Translations under genes and position numbers: made by a program
Shown here: piece by piece, positions 15,070 to 24,280 of the stretch
Layout: each line of letters opens with the position of its first letter
Position numbering within the stretch: the first letter of the stretch is position 1
Notes under the pieces: generated by a model
The model's input: only the letters and a program-made list of their open reading frames with translations
The model's database searches: none
Told to the model about the DNA's origin: nothing
DNA from: Anaerolineae bacterium
GTDB lineage: Bacteria; Chloroflexota; Anaerolineae; 4572-78; J111
Length of the DNA: 64,000 bases
Direction of reading: 5' to 3'
Assembly: GCA_023382535.1 (NCBI GenBank)
Contig: JAHDWA010000053.1
Span: 9,991 to 73,990 of the forward strand

Positions 15070-18000
15070 ATGGGAACGTCTTTGTACCAGGATCGGAAGT
15101 ATGAGGTCGGCCAACGGCTGCTGATCTTGCGGACCAGAACCCGGCTGACTCAAACAGACCTGGCCGGTCTGATCAGGGTCAACCGGCGCAGCGTTCACAA
15201 TTGGGAAGCGGGAGCTGCCTATCCCAAAGAGGATCGCCTGCAGCGGTTAATTGCCATTTTCCTGGAGTACAGCGCCTTCATCCCCGGACGTGAGCGCGAG
15301 GAGGCCGAGACGTTGTGGGAGCAGGTCAGCCAGGATGCGCCTCGGCCGCTGCCCCTGTTTGATGTCCCCTGGTTCGAGCGCTTGCTGGCTGCCCGCAGCA
15401 CCGCTCCAACGAGCCCCAGCGAATTCTCTCCGGCGACTGATCAGCAGGGGGTGCAGCGCGAGTTCGCCGTATCGCCGCCGGCGCTGCCGCCCTTCCTCAC
15501 TACCACCTCGCCCCAGCCCAGCCCGGCTGTTCCGTTCGTGGTGCGCGAACAGGAGTTGGCCGAATTGGGGGCGGCATTAGCGACAGCCCGCAGCGGGGCG
15601 GGGCAAATCCTGTTTGTCATTGGCGGGGCCGGACGCGGCAAAACGATGCTGGTCCAGGAGTTCGCCCGCCAAGCTCAGGCCGCCGACGCCGAGGTACTGG
15701 TCGTCAGCGGGTATAGCGATGCCCATACCGGCATCGGCGACCCTTACTTGCCGTTTTGTGAGATCTTGTCGATGCTGACCGGCAAGGTCGAAGCCAGGTG
15801 GGCCGGTGGATTGATCAGCACTGAGCATGCCCGGCGTTTGTGGGAGGCTATGCCCCTGACGCTCCCGGCGCTCGTTGAGCATGCCCCCGACTTGATCGGC
15901 ACCTTTGTACCCGGCAACAGTCTGCGCGAGCGGGCCGCGACCGTTACCGCCCCGGATGCGCCCTGGTTCCGGCAGCTCGTGGCCCTCACCGATGCCGTTC
16001 CCGGTGCGAAGGTCGAGCAACAGCGCATCTTTGCCCAATACAGCGCCGTGCTGAATGCCATTGCCAGCCAGAGACCGCTCGTGCTGATCCTTGAAGACCT
16101 GCATTGGGTGGATTCGGCCTCCAGCGGCTTGCTGTTTCACCTCAGTCGCGAGGCAGCTCAAAGCCGGATGCTGATTGTCGGCACCTATCGCCCCAACGAG
16201 GTGGCCTTAAGCCAAGGTGATGAGATAGCCCATCCGCTGACCGACATCCTGAGCGAACTGAAGCGCCGGCACGGCGACATCTGGCTGGACTTAGGCGATC
16301 TGGCGGCGGCGGAAGGGCAACGCTTTGTGGAGGCGTACCTGGACACCCAACCCAATCGGTTCAGTTCAGGGTTTCGCGAGGCGCTGTTCGACCGAACCGG
16401 CGGACACGCCTTGTTTACGGTGGAGTTGGTGCGGGAACTGCAGGAGCGCGGCGATCTACGCCGTGATCAAGCAGGCCAGTGGATCGACAGTGCTACCATC
16501 AACTGGAACACGTTCCCGGCACGGGTGGAGGGGGTGATCGAGAAGCGGATTCAGCGCCTGGAAAAAGAATTGCGCGCTATCCTGATGATTGCCAGCGTCG
16601 AAGGCGAGACCTTTACCGCCGAGGTGGTGGCCCGCGTGCAGCAGGTGCAGGAACGCGGACTGGTGCAGCGTTTGAGTCAGGAGCTTGATAAACAGCATCG
16701 GCTGGTCACAGCGCACATCCTGGCCTGGCTGGGGCCACAGCGCCTGTCGCTCTATCGCTTCCGGCATCAGCTGTTCCAGCAATATGTCTATCACAGCCTG
16801 GCCGAGTCGGAGCGAGCCTATCTGCACGAGGCGGTCGGGAGCGTCCTGGAAGCGATCTACGGCGAGCAAAGCGAGCAGGTGGCGGTGCAGCTGGCGCGCC
16901 ACTTTGAGGAGGCCGGGCTGATGGAGAAGGCGGTCAAGTATCTGCTAGAGGCAGGGAAGCGCGCCGCACGGCTGTCGGCCTTTCAGGAATCGCTCGCGCA
17001 GCTAACCAAAGGGCTGGCGTTGCACGAACGCCTACCCGGCACCCCCAAGCGCGCCCAGACAGAGCTGAAGCTGCAGATTGCCCTGGGCAATGCGCTGATG
17101 GCGACCAAAGGCAATGCCGCAGCAGAGGTGGAACAGACCTACAACCGGGCCTGGCAGCTCAGTCAAGAGCTGCTGCATGCAGGGGAAACCGCGCACTTCT
17201 TCCCCATCCTGTTTGGGCTATTCGGATATTATATGGCGCGGGGAGAGGCTCAGACCGCCCTTCAAGTGGCAGAAGAATTCTTACAGTTGGCCCAGCGGCA
17301 GCAAGACCCGGCGATGATCGTGGCTCATCGGTGCATGGGCTTCCGCTTTGTTTTGGGCGAGTTGGTTTCGGCCCGAGCGCATTTCGAGCAGATTGTTGCC
17401 CTGTACAACCCGGAACAGCACCGCCCCCTGACCTTCCAGTACGCCCAAGACCCTGGGCCGACCGCCCTATGCCTCGGGGCTTTAGTCCTCTGGCTGCTGG
17501 GTTATGGAGAGCAAGCGCGGCGGTGGAGCGATCGGGGCCTTATGCTGGCGCGCGAGGGAGCCCATGCCTATACCCTTGTCTCTGCCCTGAACTCCTCATC
17601 CTGGTTACATCACTTTTGCCAGGAGCGGGCCGGCATTCAGGAGCAAGCAGAAGAGGTCATTGCGATCTGCACCAAACAGGGAATTGCACTGTTGCTGGCT
17701 TGGGGAACGATCTTGCGCGGCTGGGCGCTGGCCGAGCAGGGGCAGGGCGAAGCGGGCATCAACCAGATACACCAGGGGTTGGCTGCTGCTCAGGCTATGG
17801 AGGCAGGGGTTTTTCGGACTCACCAACTGACCCTGCTGGCCGAGACCTATGACGCTGTAGGAGAGCCAGAGGCAGGGCTGCGTGTGCTGGCCCAGGCGCT
17901 GGCCCAGGTGGAAACAACAGGGGAGCGTTTTTGGGAAGCTGAAATCTATCGGCTCAAGGGCGAGTTGTTGCTCAAGCTTGAAGGCGCCCAGCTTTCCCGC

Positions 18001-18339
18001 AGCCCTTCGGCTTCGCGGCTCCCGAGCCCGTCGAAGGGCAGGGTAAACTCCGTCGAAGGGATGCAGGATGTAGAGTCTCCGGAAGGCTGTTTTCTCAAGG
18101 CGATGGAGATTGCCCGGCGGCAGGAGGGCAAGTCGTTAGAGCTGCGGGCGACGGTGAGCCTGGGCCGATTGTGGCAGCAGCAAGGGAAAAAGGACCAGGC
18201 CCGGCGCATGCTGGCAGACATCTACGGCTGGTTCACCGAGGGCTTCGACACGATTGATCTACAGCAGGCAAAAGCGCTGCTTGACGAGCTTTCAGCAGAG
18301 GCTATGGTTTCGCCTGACGGCGATCAACTTTACCACTGA
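15070..18339 (+). CDS. XRE-HTH / AAA ATPase / TPR regulator (copy 1)
   Basis: A 1089-residue STAND-like protein. Residues 15-75 form an XRE helix-turn-helix (RTRTRLTQTDLAGLIRVNRR, then HNWEAGAAYPKEDRL). A Pro-rich linker follows, then an AAA/ATPase domain with Walker A GGAGRGKT near 188 and Walker B LVLILEDLHWVD near 345. After a winged-helix-like segment, residues 600-1070 are TPR-type helical repeats. Such proteins are thought to sense a ligand through the repeats and use ATP to switch. Residues 351-567 are encoded by DNA identical to copy 2. A 36-bp palindromic repeat is inserted in frame near residue 980. No WD40 tail is attached, though tail debris lies nearby. Confidence 0.88.
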   Translation: MGTSLYQDRKYEVGQRLLILRTRTRLTQTDLAGLIRVNRRSVHNWEAGAAYPKEDRLQRLIAIFLEYSAFIPGREREEAETLWEQVSQDAPRPLPLFDVPWFERLLAARSTAPTSPSEFSPATDQQGVQREFAVSPPALPPFLTTTSPQPSPAVPFVVREQELAELGAALATARSGAGQILFVIGGAGRGKTMLVQEFARQAQAADAEVLVVSGYSDAHTGIGDPYLPFCEILSMLTGKVEARWAGGLISTEHARRLWEAMPLTLPALVEHAPDLIGTFVPGNSLRERAATVTAPDAPWFRQLVALTDAVPGAKVEQQRIFAQYSAVLNAIASQRPLVLILEDLHWVDSASSGLLFHLSREAAQSRMLIVGTYRPNEVALSQGDEIAHPLTDILSELKRRHGDIWLDLGDLAAAEGQRFVEAYLDTQPNRFSSGFREALFDRTGGHALFTVELVRELQERGDLRRDQAGQWIDSATINWNTFPARVEGVIEKRIQRLEKELRAILMIASVEGETFTAEVVARVQQVQERGLVQRLSQELDKQHRLVTAHILAWLGPQRLSLYRFRHQLFQQYVYHSLAESERAYLHEAVGSVLEAIYGEQSEQVAVQLARHFEEAGLMEKAVKYLLEAGKRAARLSAFQESLAQLTKGLALHERLPGTPKRAQTELKLQIALGNALMATKGNAAAEVEQTYNRAWQLSQELLHAGETAHFFPILFGLFGYYMARGEAQTALQVAEEFLQLAQRQQDPAMIVAHRCMGFRFVLGELVSARAHFEQIVALYNPEQHRPLTFQYAQDPGPTALCLGALVLWLLGYGEQARRWSDRGLMLAREGAHAYTLVSALNSSSWLHHFCQERAGIQEQAEEVIAICTKQGIALLLAWGTILRGWALAEQGQGEAGINQIHQGLAAAQAMEAGVFRTHQLTLLAETYDAVGEPEAGLRVLAQALAQVETTGERFWEAEIYRLKGELLLKLEGAQLSRSPSASRLPSPSKGRVNSVEGMQDVESPEGCFLKAMEIARRQEGKSLELRATVSLGRLWQQQGKKDQARRMLADIYGWFTEGFDTIDLQQAKALLDELSAEAMVSPDGDQLYH
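16117..16770 (+). repeat. 654-bp block identical to 21066-21719
   Basis: Comparing the two regulator genes line by line at an offset of 4949 bp shows no difference between these positions. Immediately outside, third-codon and other changes resume (GATTCG against GACTCC on the left, CTGTTCCAG against TTGTTCCAC on the right). The block encodes the end of the ATPase domain and the winged-helix-like region. Confidence 0.92.
18003..18038. repeat. Palindromic short repeat inserted in a coding region
   Basis: An imperfect palindrome beginning CCCTTCG and ending CGAAGGG, with a further half-site GTCGAAGGG at 18052-18060. The second regulator copy lacks it: the protein reads LEGAQLSRSPSASRLPSPSK here and LEDAGLSHGVEE there. 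The insertion keeps the frame and adds a Ser/Pro/Arg-rich loop. Confidence 0.7.
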
Positions 18340-18493
18340 GACATTTTTTGGGGTGGCACCGCATTACAATGCTTTTCAGAAAGCTTCCAGGTAACATGCA
18401 AGGTGAGCTAAACTATCTTTATCCAGGGTGCCCTGCTATACGCATCTCAATGGCAGATGATGTCACCGGAGAGTCTGAGCGAGAGGTGAAACT

Positions 18494-19738
18494 ATGAGAA
18501 AACAAGTGGTTGTACTCGGAGCGGGCTTCTTCGCCCTGAGCGCGCTCACTGCAACCTATGACTCGTTTCTACCGCTCCTGTTACGCAACTTCATCTCCAA
18601 TCTTGCCGTCATCGGTTTTCTGATGACCGTCGACAACTATGTCGCCCTCGTGTTTCAACCATGGTGGGGATCACGGAGCGACGGAACCAGGACACACCTT
18701 GGGCGTCGCGTGCCGTATCTGCTGGTCGGCATGTCGTTGACGGCTCTGTTCGCTGCGTTTGTGCCGTTTGCGGCGCAACTCTCGTTGCAGCTTCTGATCG
18801 GGGCGATGATCGCGTTGAACCTGGCCGTATCCGTCTGGCGCGCACCGCTGGTGGCGCTCCTGGCCGACCTATTCCCACCTGCGGCACGATCCACCGCCTC
18901 TGGGATTACGCAATTTGCCGGCGCTCTGGGTGGGGCTGCGGTGCTGCTTGGGGGGAGCCTACTCTTTGGGAGCAAAGGGTACGCGCCATTTGTGCTGGTG
19001 TCGATCGCGCTTTTGGGCGCTGCGCTGATCATTGCCCGCAAGCTCAGAGAACCTGTCCACGCGCCTCACGAGCCCCGCCGGCACGATCTGTTCGTGCCGC
19101 TCAAAGCCCTGCGAGGCCTTGCGGCCAGACCGCACAAAGATCCGCTGCTATTTTTGGCAGGCGCCCTCTGCTTCCAACTAGCGATGAACGGCGCCCTCCC
19201 CTATTTCACACTCTATGTCCGCGAGCTATTCAGTCTGACACCGGGGCAGGCTGGGACACTGGCAAGCGGACTCTGGATTGGCGTCTTAGTTGCCACACTA
19301 CCTGCCGGATTAGCAGGGGCACGCTATGGCCAGCGGCGGGTGATGCTCACGAGCTTACTGGCGTTGAGCGCGGTCCTTTTTCTGCTGCCATTCGTGAAGA
19401 CACCGTTGCTGGTTGGCGCTCTTTGGGGTGTGGCAGGCGTCTTCTCTTCAGCTGTTGTGGTCAATAGTATTATTCTGTTCCTGTCATTTGCCGGCGATCA
19501 GGAGATCGGCTTATTCACCGGCCTCCACTTATTTACGTCAGCAGCTGCGCAGATTGTTGGCCCGCCGGTATGGGGCCTGGCAATGCAGTTGTTTGGCCCA
19601 CAGGCACTCTGGGTCAGCAGCGGTTGCGCGGCAGTGCTCGCGACATTCCTGGTAAGCCGCGTGCGAGAAGGTGGCCTGCCAGATACCGAGTTGATGGCGA
19701 AACCACTGGCATCGCCCGAGCCGACGCCAGATCGTTAA
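18494..19738 (+). CDS. MFS transporter
   Basis: A 414-residue membrane protein with about twelve hydrophobic helices. The N-terminal half has FLMTVDNYVALVFQPWWGSRSD and GRRVPYLLVGM, a motif A equivalent (G..SD....GRR). The arrangement resembles the sugar/SLC45-like branch of the major facilitator family more than the drug exporters. The second half repeats the pattern (GLAGARYGQRRVMLTSLLAL). The start at 18494 follows GAGAGG. It is enclosed by the two regulator paralogues in the same direction, which may control it; the substrate cannot be read from sequence. Confidence 0.85.
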   Translation: MRKQVVVLGAGFFALSALTATYDSFLPLLLRNFISNLAVIGFLMTVDNYVALVFQPWWGSRSDGTRTHLGRRVPYLLVGMSLTALFAAFVPFAAQLSLQLLIGAMIALNLAVSVWRAPLVALLADLFPPAARSTASGITQFAGALGGAAVLLGGSLLFGSKGYAPFVLVSIALLGAALIIARKLREPVHAPHEPRRHDLFVPLKALRGLAARPHKDPLLFLAGALCFQLAMNGALPYFTLYVRELFSLTPGQAGTLASGLWIGVLVATLPAGLAGARYGQRRVMLTSLLALSAVLFLLPFVKTPLLVGALWGVAGVFSSAVVVNSIILFLSFAGDQEIGLFTGLHLFTSAAAQIVGPPVWGLAMQLFGPQALWVSSGCAAVLATFLVSRVREGGLPDTELMAKPLASPEPTPDR

Positions 19739-19830
19739 CGCTCGACTGCCCCAAGGTCCAGGGGCGACTCACCCTGTGCATCGGTAAGGCCCATCAGCCC
19801 GGCGATCGCCTTGTGCTCGTAGGGCCGGTC
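19735..19830 (-). pseudogene. Remnant tail of a WD40/pentapeptide-type protein
   Basis: On the minus strand the end of a short frame reads RPYEHKAIAGLMGLTDAQ...LDLGAVER and stops. This matches the C-terminal tail pattern (RPYERMDI.GLTGL..AQRATL.ALGAVE) seen twice at 23601-24050. Nothing upstream on that strand resembles the rest of such a protein, so it is debris. It lies in the opposite orientation to the plus-strand tail at 19852-19926. Confidence 0.55.
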
Positions 19831-19851
19831 GCGGCGCAGGGTATGCACCGC

Positions 19852-19926
19852 ATGGGTGTGACCCAGGCGCAACGTGCCACGCTGCTGGCCCTGGGAGTGG
19901 TCGAGAAAGCGCGTCATACGCAGTAG
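19852..19926 (+). pseudogene. Second remnant tail, plus strand
   Basis: Encodes MGVTQAQRATLLALGVVEK and a stop. The first 46 bases (19852-19897) match 23628-23673 at 43 of 46 positions. The two copies therefore flank the second XRE-AAA-TPR gene as direct repeats. No start or body for a functional protein is present. Confidence 0.6.
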
Positions 19927-19991
19927 TATAACAAATAACCGGCAGCTTCATTTTGCCGGTACTCTGTGGAACATTATCCATGAAAGATCCG

Positions 19992-22900
19992 ATGGGATCA
20001 TCTTTGTACCAGGATCGGAAGTACGAGGTCGGCCAACGATTGCTGAGCTTGCGGACCAGAACCCGGCTGACCCAAACAGACCTGGCCGGTCTGATGGGGG
20101 TCAACCGGCGCAGCATTCACAATTGGGAAGCCGGAACTGCCTATCCCAAAGAAGATCGCCTGCAGCGGTTGATTGCCATTTTCCTGAAGTACAGCGCCTT
20201 CATCGCCGGACGTGAGCGCGAGGAGGCCGAGACGTTGTGGGACCAGGTCAGCCAGGATGCGCCCCGTCCACTGCCCCTGTTCGATGTTCCCTGGTTCGAG
20301 CGCTTGCTGGCTGCCCGCAGCATCGGGGGGAGGGCCGATCTACCAGCGACGACCCGCATCACCGCTCCAACGAGCACCAGCGTATTCCCTACGGCGACTG
20401 GTCAGCGGGGGGTGCAGCGCGAGTTGGCCGTATCGCCGCCGGCGCTGCCGCCCTTCCTCACCACCGCCCCGCTACAGCCCAGCCCGGCGGCCCCATTCGT
20501 GGCGCGCGAACAGGAGTTGACCGAGTTAGCCACCGCGTTAGCCACGGCTCGCCGTGGGGCAGGGCAAATCCTGTTTGTCATTGGCGGGGCCGGGCGCGGC
20601 AAGACCATGTTGGTCCAGGAGTTCGCCCGCCAGACCCAGGCCGCTGATGCCGAGGTGTTGGTCGTCAGCGGATATAGTAATGCCCACACCGGTACAGGCG
20701 ATCCCTATTTGCCTTTTCGCGAAGCCCTGACGATGCTGTGCGGCGAGGTCGAAACCAGGTGGGCCGGTGGGCTGATTACGGCTGAGCATGCCCGCCGTTT
20801 GTGGGAGGCCATGCCTCTGACGCTCCCGGCGCTTGTTGAGCATGCCCCCGACTTGGTCGGCACGTTTGTGCCAGGCAAAGGCCTGCGCGAGCGCGCCGCG
20901 ACCTTTGCCGCCCCGAATGCGCCCTGGTTTAACCAGCTTGTGGCGCTCACCAACACCAGGGTCGCACAGCAGCCGATCTTTGCCCAATACACCGCTGCGC
21001 TGAACGCCATTGCCAGCCAGCGGCCGCTTGTGCTCATCCTCGAAGACCTGCACTGGGTCGACTCCGCCTCCAGCGGCTTGCTGTTTCACCTCAGTCGCGA
21101 GGCAGCTCAAAGCCGGATGCTGATTGTCGGCACCTATCGCCCCAACGAGGTGGCCTTAAGCCAAGGTGATGAGATAGCCCATCCGCTGACCGACATCCTG
21201 AGCGAACTGAAGCGCCGGCACGGCGACATCTGGCTGGACTTAGGCGATCTGGCGGCGGCGGAAGGGCAACGCTTTGTGGAGGCGTACCTGGACACCCAAC
21301 CCAATCGGTTCAGTTCAGGGTTTCGCGAGGCGCTGTTCGACCGAACCGGCGGACACGCCTTGTTTACGGTGGAGTTGGTGCGGGAACTGCAGGAGCGCGG
21401 CGATCTACGCCGTGATCAAGCAGGCCAGTGGATCGACAGTGCTACCATCAACTGGAACACGTTCCCGGCACGGGTGGAGGGGGTGATCGAGAAGCGGATT
21501 CAGCGCCTGGAAAAAGAATTGCGCGCTATCCTGATGATTGCCAGCGTCGAAGGCGAGACCTTTACCGCCGAGGTGGTGGCCCGCGTGCAGCAGGTGCAGG
21601 AACGCGGACTGGTGCAGCGTTTGAGTCAGGAGCTTGATAAACAGCATCGGCTGGTCACAGCGCACATCCTGGCCTGGCTGGGGCCACAGCGCCTGTCGCT
21701 CTATCGCTTCCGGCATCAGTTGTTCCACCAGTATGTCTATCACAGCCTGGCCGAGATGGAACGGGTCTATCTGCACGAGGCGGTCGGGAACGTCCTGGAA
21801 GCGCTCTATGGCGAGCAGACCGAGCAGGTGGCGGTGCAGTTGGCGCGCCACTTTGCAGAGGCCGGTTTGACCGAGAAGGCGGTCACGTATCTACTGCAGG
21901 CCAGCAAACGCGCCACGCGGCTGTCGGCCTATCAGGAAGCGATTGCGCATATAACCAACGGACTGGTGCTGCTCGAACGCCGGCCCGATACCTCTGAGCA
22001 TGCCCAACAAGAACTGGAACTGCAAATTGCCCTGGGAAATGCGCTGATCGCGACCAAAGGCTTTGCCGCAGCGGAGGTGGAACAAAGCTACAGCCGGGCC
22101 TGGCAGCTCTGCCACCAACTGTATGGGGGGAAAACGCCGCAGATCTTCCCCATCCTGAATGGACGATTCGGACATTATATGACTCGGGGAGAACCTCAGA
22201 TTGCCTATCAACTGGCGCAAGAATTCTTGGAGCTGGCCCAGCAGCAGCACGACCCCGCAATTATCGTGGCTCACCGGTGCGTGGGTTGGTCCAGCACTAC
22301 GATGGGCAAGTTGGTCGCAGCCCGAGCTCATTTCGAGCAGGCTGTTGCCCTGTATGACCCTGCGCAACACCGCCCCCTGACCTTCCAGTACGGACAAGAC
22401 CCTGGGCCGGCTGGCCTTGCCCTTGGCGCTTTAGACCTCTGGTTGCTGGGCTATGTGGAGCAAGCGCGGCGCTGGAGCGATCGGGCGCTGGAGCTGGCGC
22501 GCGAGGGAGGTCACGCGTATACCCTCGCCCTTACTTTAGGCCTTTCGACCTGGTTTCATCACTTTCGTCGGGAGCGGGCAGTCGCTCTGGAGCAAGCAGA
22601 AGAACTCATTGCGATCTCTACCAAACAGGGATTTGATTTGTGGCTGGCGTGGGGAACCATCATCCGAAGCTGGGCGCTGGTCGAGCAGGGGCAGGGCGAA
22701 GCGAGGCTCACCCACATACGCCAGGGATTGGCTGGTGCCCAGGCCACGGGGGCAGTGTTTTTTCGGGCTCATCAACTGAGCTTGCTGGCCGAGGCCTATC
22801 ACATAGTAGGGGACTCAATGGCAGGGCTGGCCGTGCTGGAAGAGGCGCTGACCCAGGTGGAAACAACCAAGGAGCGGTTTTGGGAAGCAGAGATTTACCG

Positions 22901-23201
22901 GCTCAAGGGCGAGTTGTTGCTCAAGCTTGAAGACGCAGGCCTTTCCCACGGCGTTGAAGAAATTCCCGATACTGAGTCGCCCGAAGCATGTTTTTTCAAG
23001 GCGATTGAGATCGCCCGGCGGCAGGAGGGCAAATCGTTAGAGCTGCGCGCGACGGTGAGCTTGGCCCGCTTGTGGCAGCAGCACGAGAAGAAGGACCAGG
23101 CCCGACGCGTGCTGGCAGACATCTACGGTTGGTTTACCGAGGGCTTCGACACGATTGATTTGCAGCAGGCAAAAGCGCTGCTTGACGAGCTTTCAGCATA
23201 A
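19992..23201 (+). CDS. XRE-HTH / AAA ATPase / TPR regulator (copy 2)
   Basis: A paralogue of 15070-18339 with the same order: XRE helix-turn-helix (TQTDLAGLMGVNRRSIHNWE), Pro/Thr linker, ATPase (Walker A GGAGRGKT, Walker B LVLILEDLHWVD), winged-helix-like segment and C-terminal TPRs. The open frame extends upstream to 19953. The start at 19992 is chosen because it aligns exactly with the copy 1 start (MG.SLYQDRKYEVGQRLL); from there the protein is 1069 residues. Residues encoded by 21066-21719 are identical to copy 1, while both flanks have diverged considerably. Its role is unknown; a ligand-gated transcriptional switch is the likely reading. Confidence 0.87.
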   Translation: MGSSLYQDRKYEVGQRLLSLRTRTRLTQTDLAGLMGVNRRSIHNWEAGTAYPKEDRLQRLIAIFLKYSAFIAGREREEAETLWDQVSQDAPRPLPLFDVPWFERLLAARSIGGRADLPATTRITAPTSTSVFPTATGQRGVQRELAVSPPALPPFLTTAPLQPSPAAPFVAREQELTELATALATARRGAGQILFVIGGAGRGKTMLVQEFARQTQAADAEVLVVSGYSNAHTGTGDPYLPFREALTMLCGEVETRWAGGLITAEHARRLWEAMPLTLPALVEHAPDLVGTFVPGKGLRERAATFAAPNAPWFNQLVALTNTRVAQQPIFAQYTAALNAIASQRPLVLILEDLHWVDSASSGLLFHLSREAAQSRMLIVGTYRPNEVALSQGDEIAHPLTDILSELKRRHGDIWLDLGDLAAAEGQRFVEAYLDTQPNRFSSGFREALFDRTGGHALFTVELVRELQERGDLRRDQAGQWIDSATINWNTFPARVEGVIEKRIQRLEKELRAILMIASVEGETFTAEVVARVQQVQERGLVQRLSQELDKQHRLVTAHILAWLGPQRLSLYRFRHQLFHQYVYHSLAEMERVYLHEAVGNVLEALYGEQTEQVAVQLARHFAEAGLTEKAVTYLLQASKRATRLSAYQEAIAHITNGLVLLERRPDTSEHAQQELELQIALGNALIATKGFAAAEVEQSYSRAWQLCHQLYGGKTPQIFPILNGRFGHYMTRGEPQIAYQLAQEFLELAQQQHDPAIIVAHRCVGWSSTTMGKLVAARAHFEQAVALYDPAQHRPLTFQYGQDPGPAGLALGALDLWLLGYVEQARRWSDRALELAREGGHAYTLALTLGLSTWFHHFRRERAVALEQAEELIAISTKQGFDLWLAWGTIIRSWALVEQGQGEARLTHIRQGLAGAQATGAVFFRAHQLSLLAEAYHIVGDSMAGLAVLEEALTQVETTKERFWEAEIYRLKGELLLKLEDAGLSHGVEEIPDTESPEACFFKAIEIARRQEGKSLELRATVSLARLWQQHEKKDQARRVLADIYGWFTEGFDTIDLQQAKALLDELSA
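21066..21719 (+). repeat. 654-bp block identical to 16117-16770
   Basis: The partner of the identical block in copy 1. Sharp borders inside otherwise diverged genes are what recent gene conversion leaves. A collapsed or mis-joined assembly of two long repeats could produce the same picture. Confidence 0.92.
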
Positions 23202-23249
23202 GGCTGAACATACTATTTTCGTGCTCTTGAACTATATATACGAGGAGGT

Positions 23250-23539
23250 TCGGGGTGCTCGGTTCAATTCGGCACGAATCTCTCATCGGTTGCGCCCGGC
23301 TCGGCCCGGGGTCTCTACCTGAATCGTCCCCGATATCGAGGCTGCCCGCGACGAGATCGTCGCCAGCGATGTCGCCATCAGCGAGGTGATCCACGCTGGA
23401 CTGCCGGGTGCTCAATTCCAGCCCGATGGCACGAGCGGTCGCGTCAGCGGGTCCGCGCCTGAGCACACCAGCTATGGCTCCTTCGCCATGTTCAGCGACC
23501 TGGTCGGCAACGCTGCCCGGCCGGATCGACGCCACTGAG
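23250..23539 (+). pseudogene. Truncated glyoxalase/VOC-family protein
   Basis: Before 23322 the frame reads CSVQFGTNLSSVAPGSARGLYL. After a 1-base shift it continues VPDIEAARDEIVASDVAISE, then GTSGRVSGPAPEHTSYGSFA and FSDLVGN, and stops at TGA (23537-23539). This is the C-terminal half of a VOC/glyoxalase-fold protein. The N-terminal half, any start codon, and an uninterrupted frame are all missing. It lies directly after the second regulator gene. Confidence 0.75.
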
Positions 23540-23600
23540 ACGGCATTTGCATCTGTAGCGGTTCTGGCGAGCACGAGAAGCGCATCAGCGCGGCAGATCC

Positions 23601-24050
23601 TACGAGCGCATGGACATCAGCGGCCTGATGGGTATGACCCAGGCGCAACGTGCTACGCTGCTGGCTCTGGGAGCGAGCACAGTGGCGAGGTGGTCTCGCT
23701 GGCCTTTTAGTGTGGATGAAGCGCGCCTGACCAGCGTTAGCTTTGATGGTACAGTGCGGCTCTGGGATGTTTCAACGGTGCTCGATGCAAACGCAGGTGA
23801 TGTCGTCTACTTGGCGACACTCGACCCCTACGCCTGCGTGGTCTACGCCCTGGCCTTCCACCCTGATGGGCATCCCTGGGTTAGCGGCGGGGCCGAGGGC
23901 TTCATCACGCTCTGGGATCTGCCGGCGCACCAGCGAGTGGCGACCTTGCCTGGAGAGGAGCCATATGCAAGGATGAATATCACCGACGTCACGGGTCTCA
24001 CCAACGCTCAGCGGGCGACCCTGCGCCTCCTCGGGGCTGTCGAGACGTGA
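23601..24050 (+). pseudogene. Chimeric WD40-repeat remnant with two conserved tails
   Basis: The frame YERMDISGLMGMTQAQRATLLALG is the tail of one protein. It runs straight into about two WD40 blades (VSFDGTVRLWDV and YALAFHPDG...FITLWDLPAHQRVATL) and ends with a second tail, YARMNITDVTGLTNAQRATL and LLGAVET. WD40 sensors of this type normally carry many blades behind a STAND ATPase, so this piece is the fused remains of at least two proteins. An ATG (23610) and a 146-codon frame exist, so expression is not excluded. Confidence 0.65.
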
Positions 24051-24280
24051 TTCTGGCAGGTACACGGTCCGAGGGTCATGATGTCCATGCCTGGCCCGTT
24101 GATTTGGCCCAACACCCTCATCCCGGCTAACTCAATATCATAACAAGGTGCAGCCACATTCCAAGATTATGCCTGATGGATCGGCTTGTGCTCTTGTTCG
24201 CCCCGTTTTTACCCTTTTTACGAAGTGAGCAACCACTTTTAGCCATCCCTATTTCCTCAGTCCCTTACCCTGGCGCTAAT

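Noticed and set aside
23245..23285. GGTTCAATTC tRNA T-arm-like word
   Set aside because: It encodes the VQFG stretch of a VOC-family remnant and no cloverleaf can be drawn around it.
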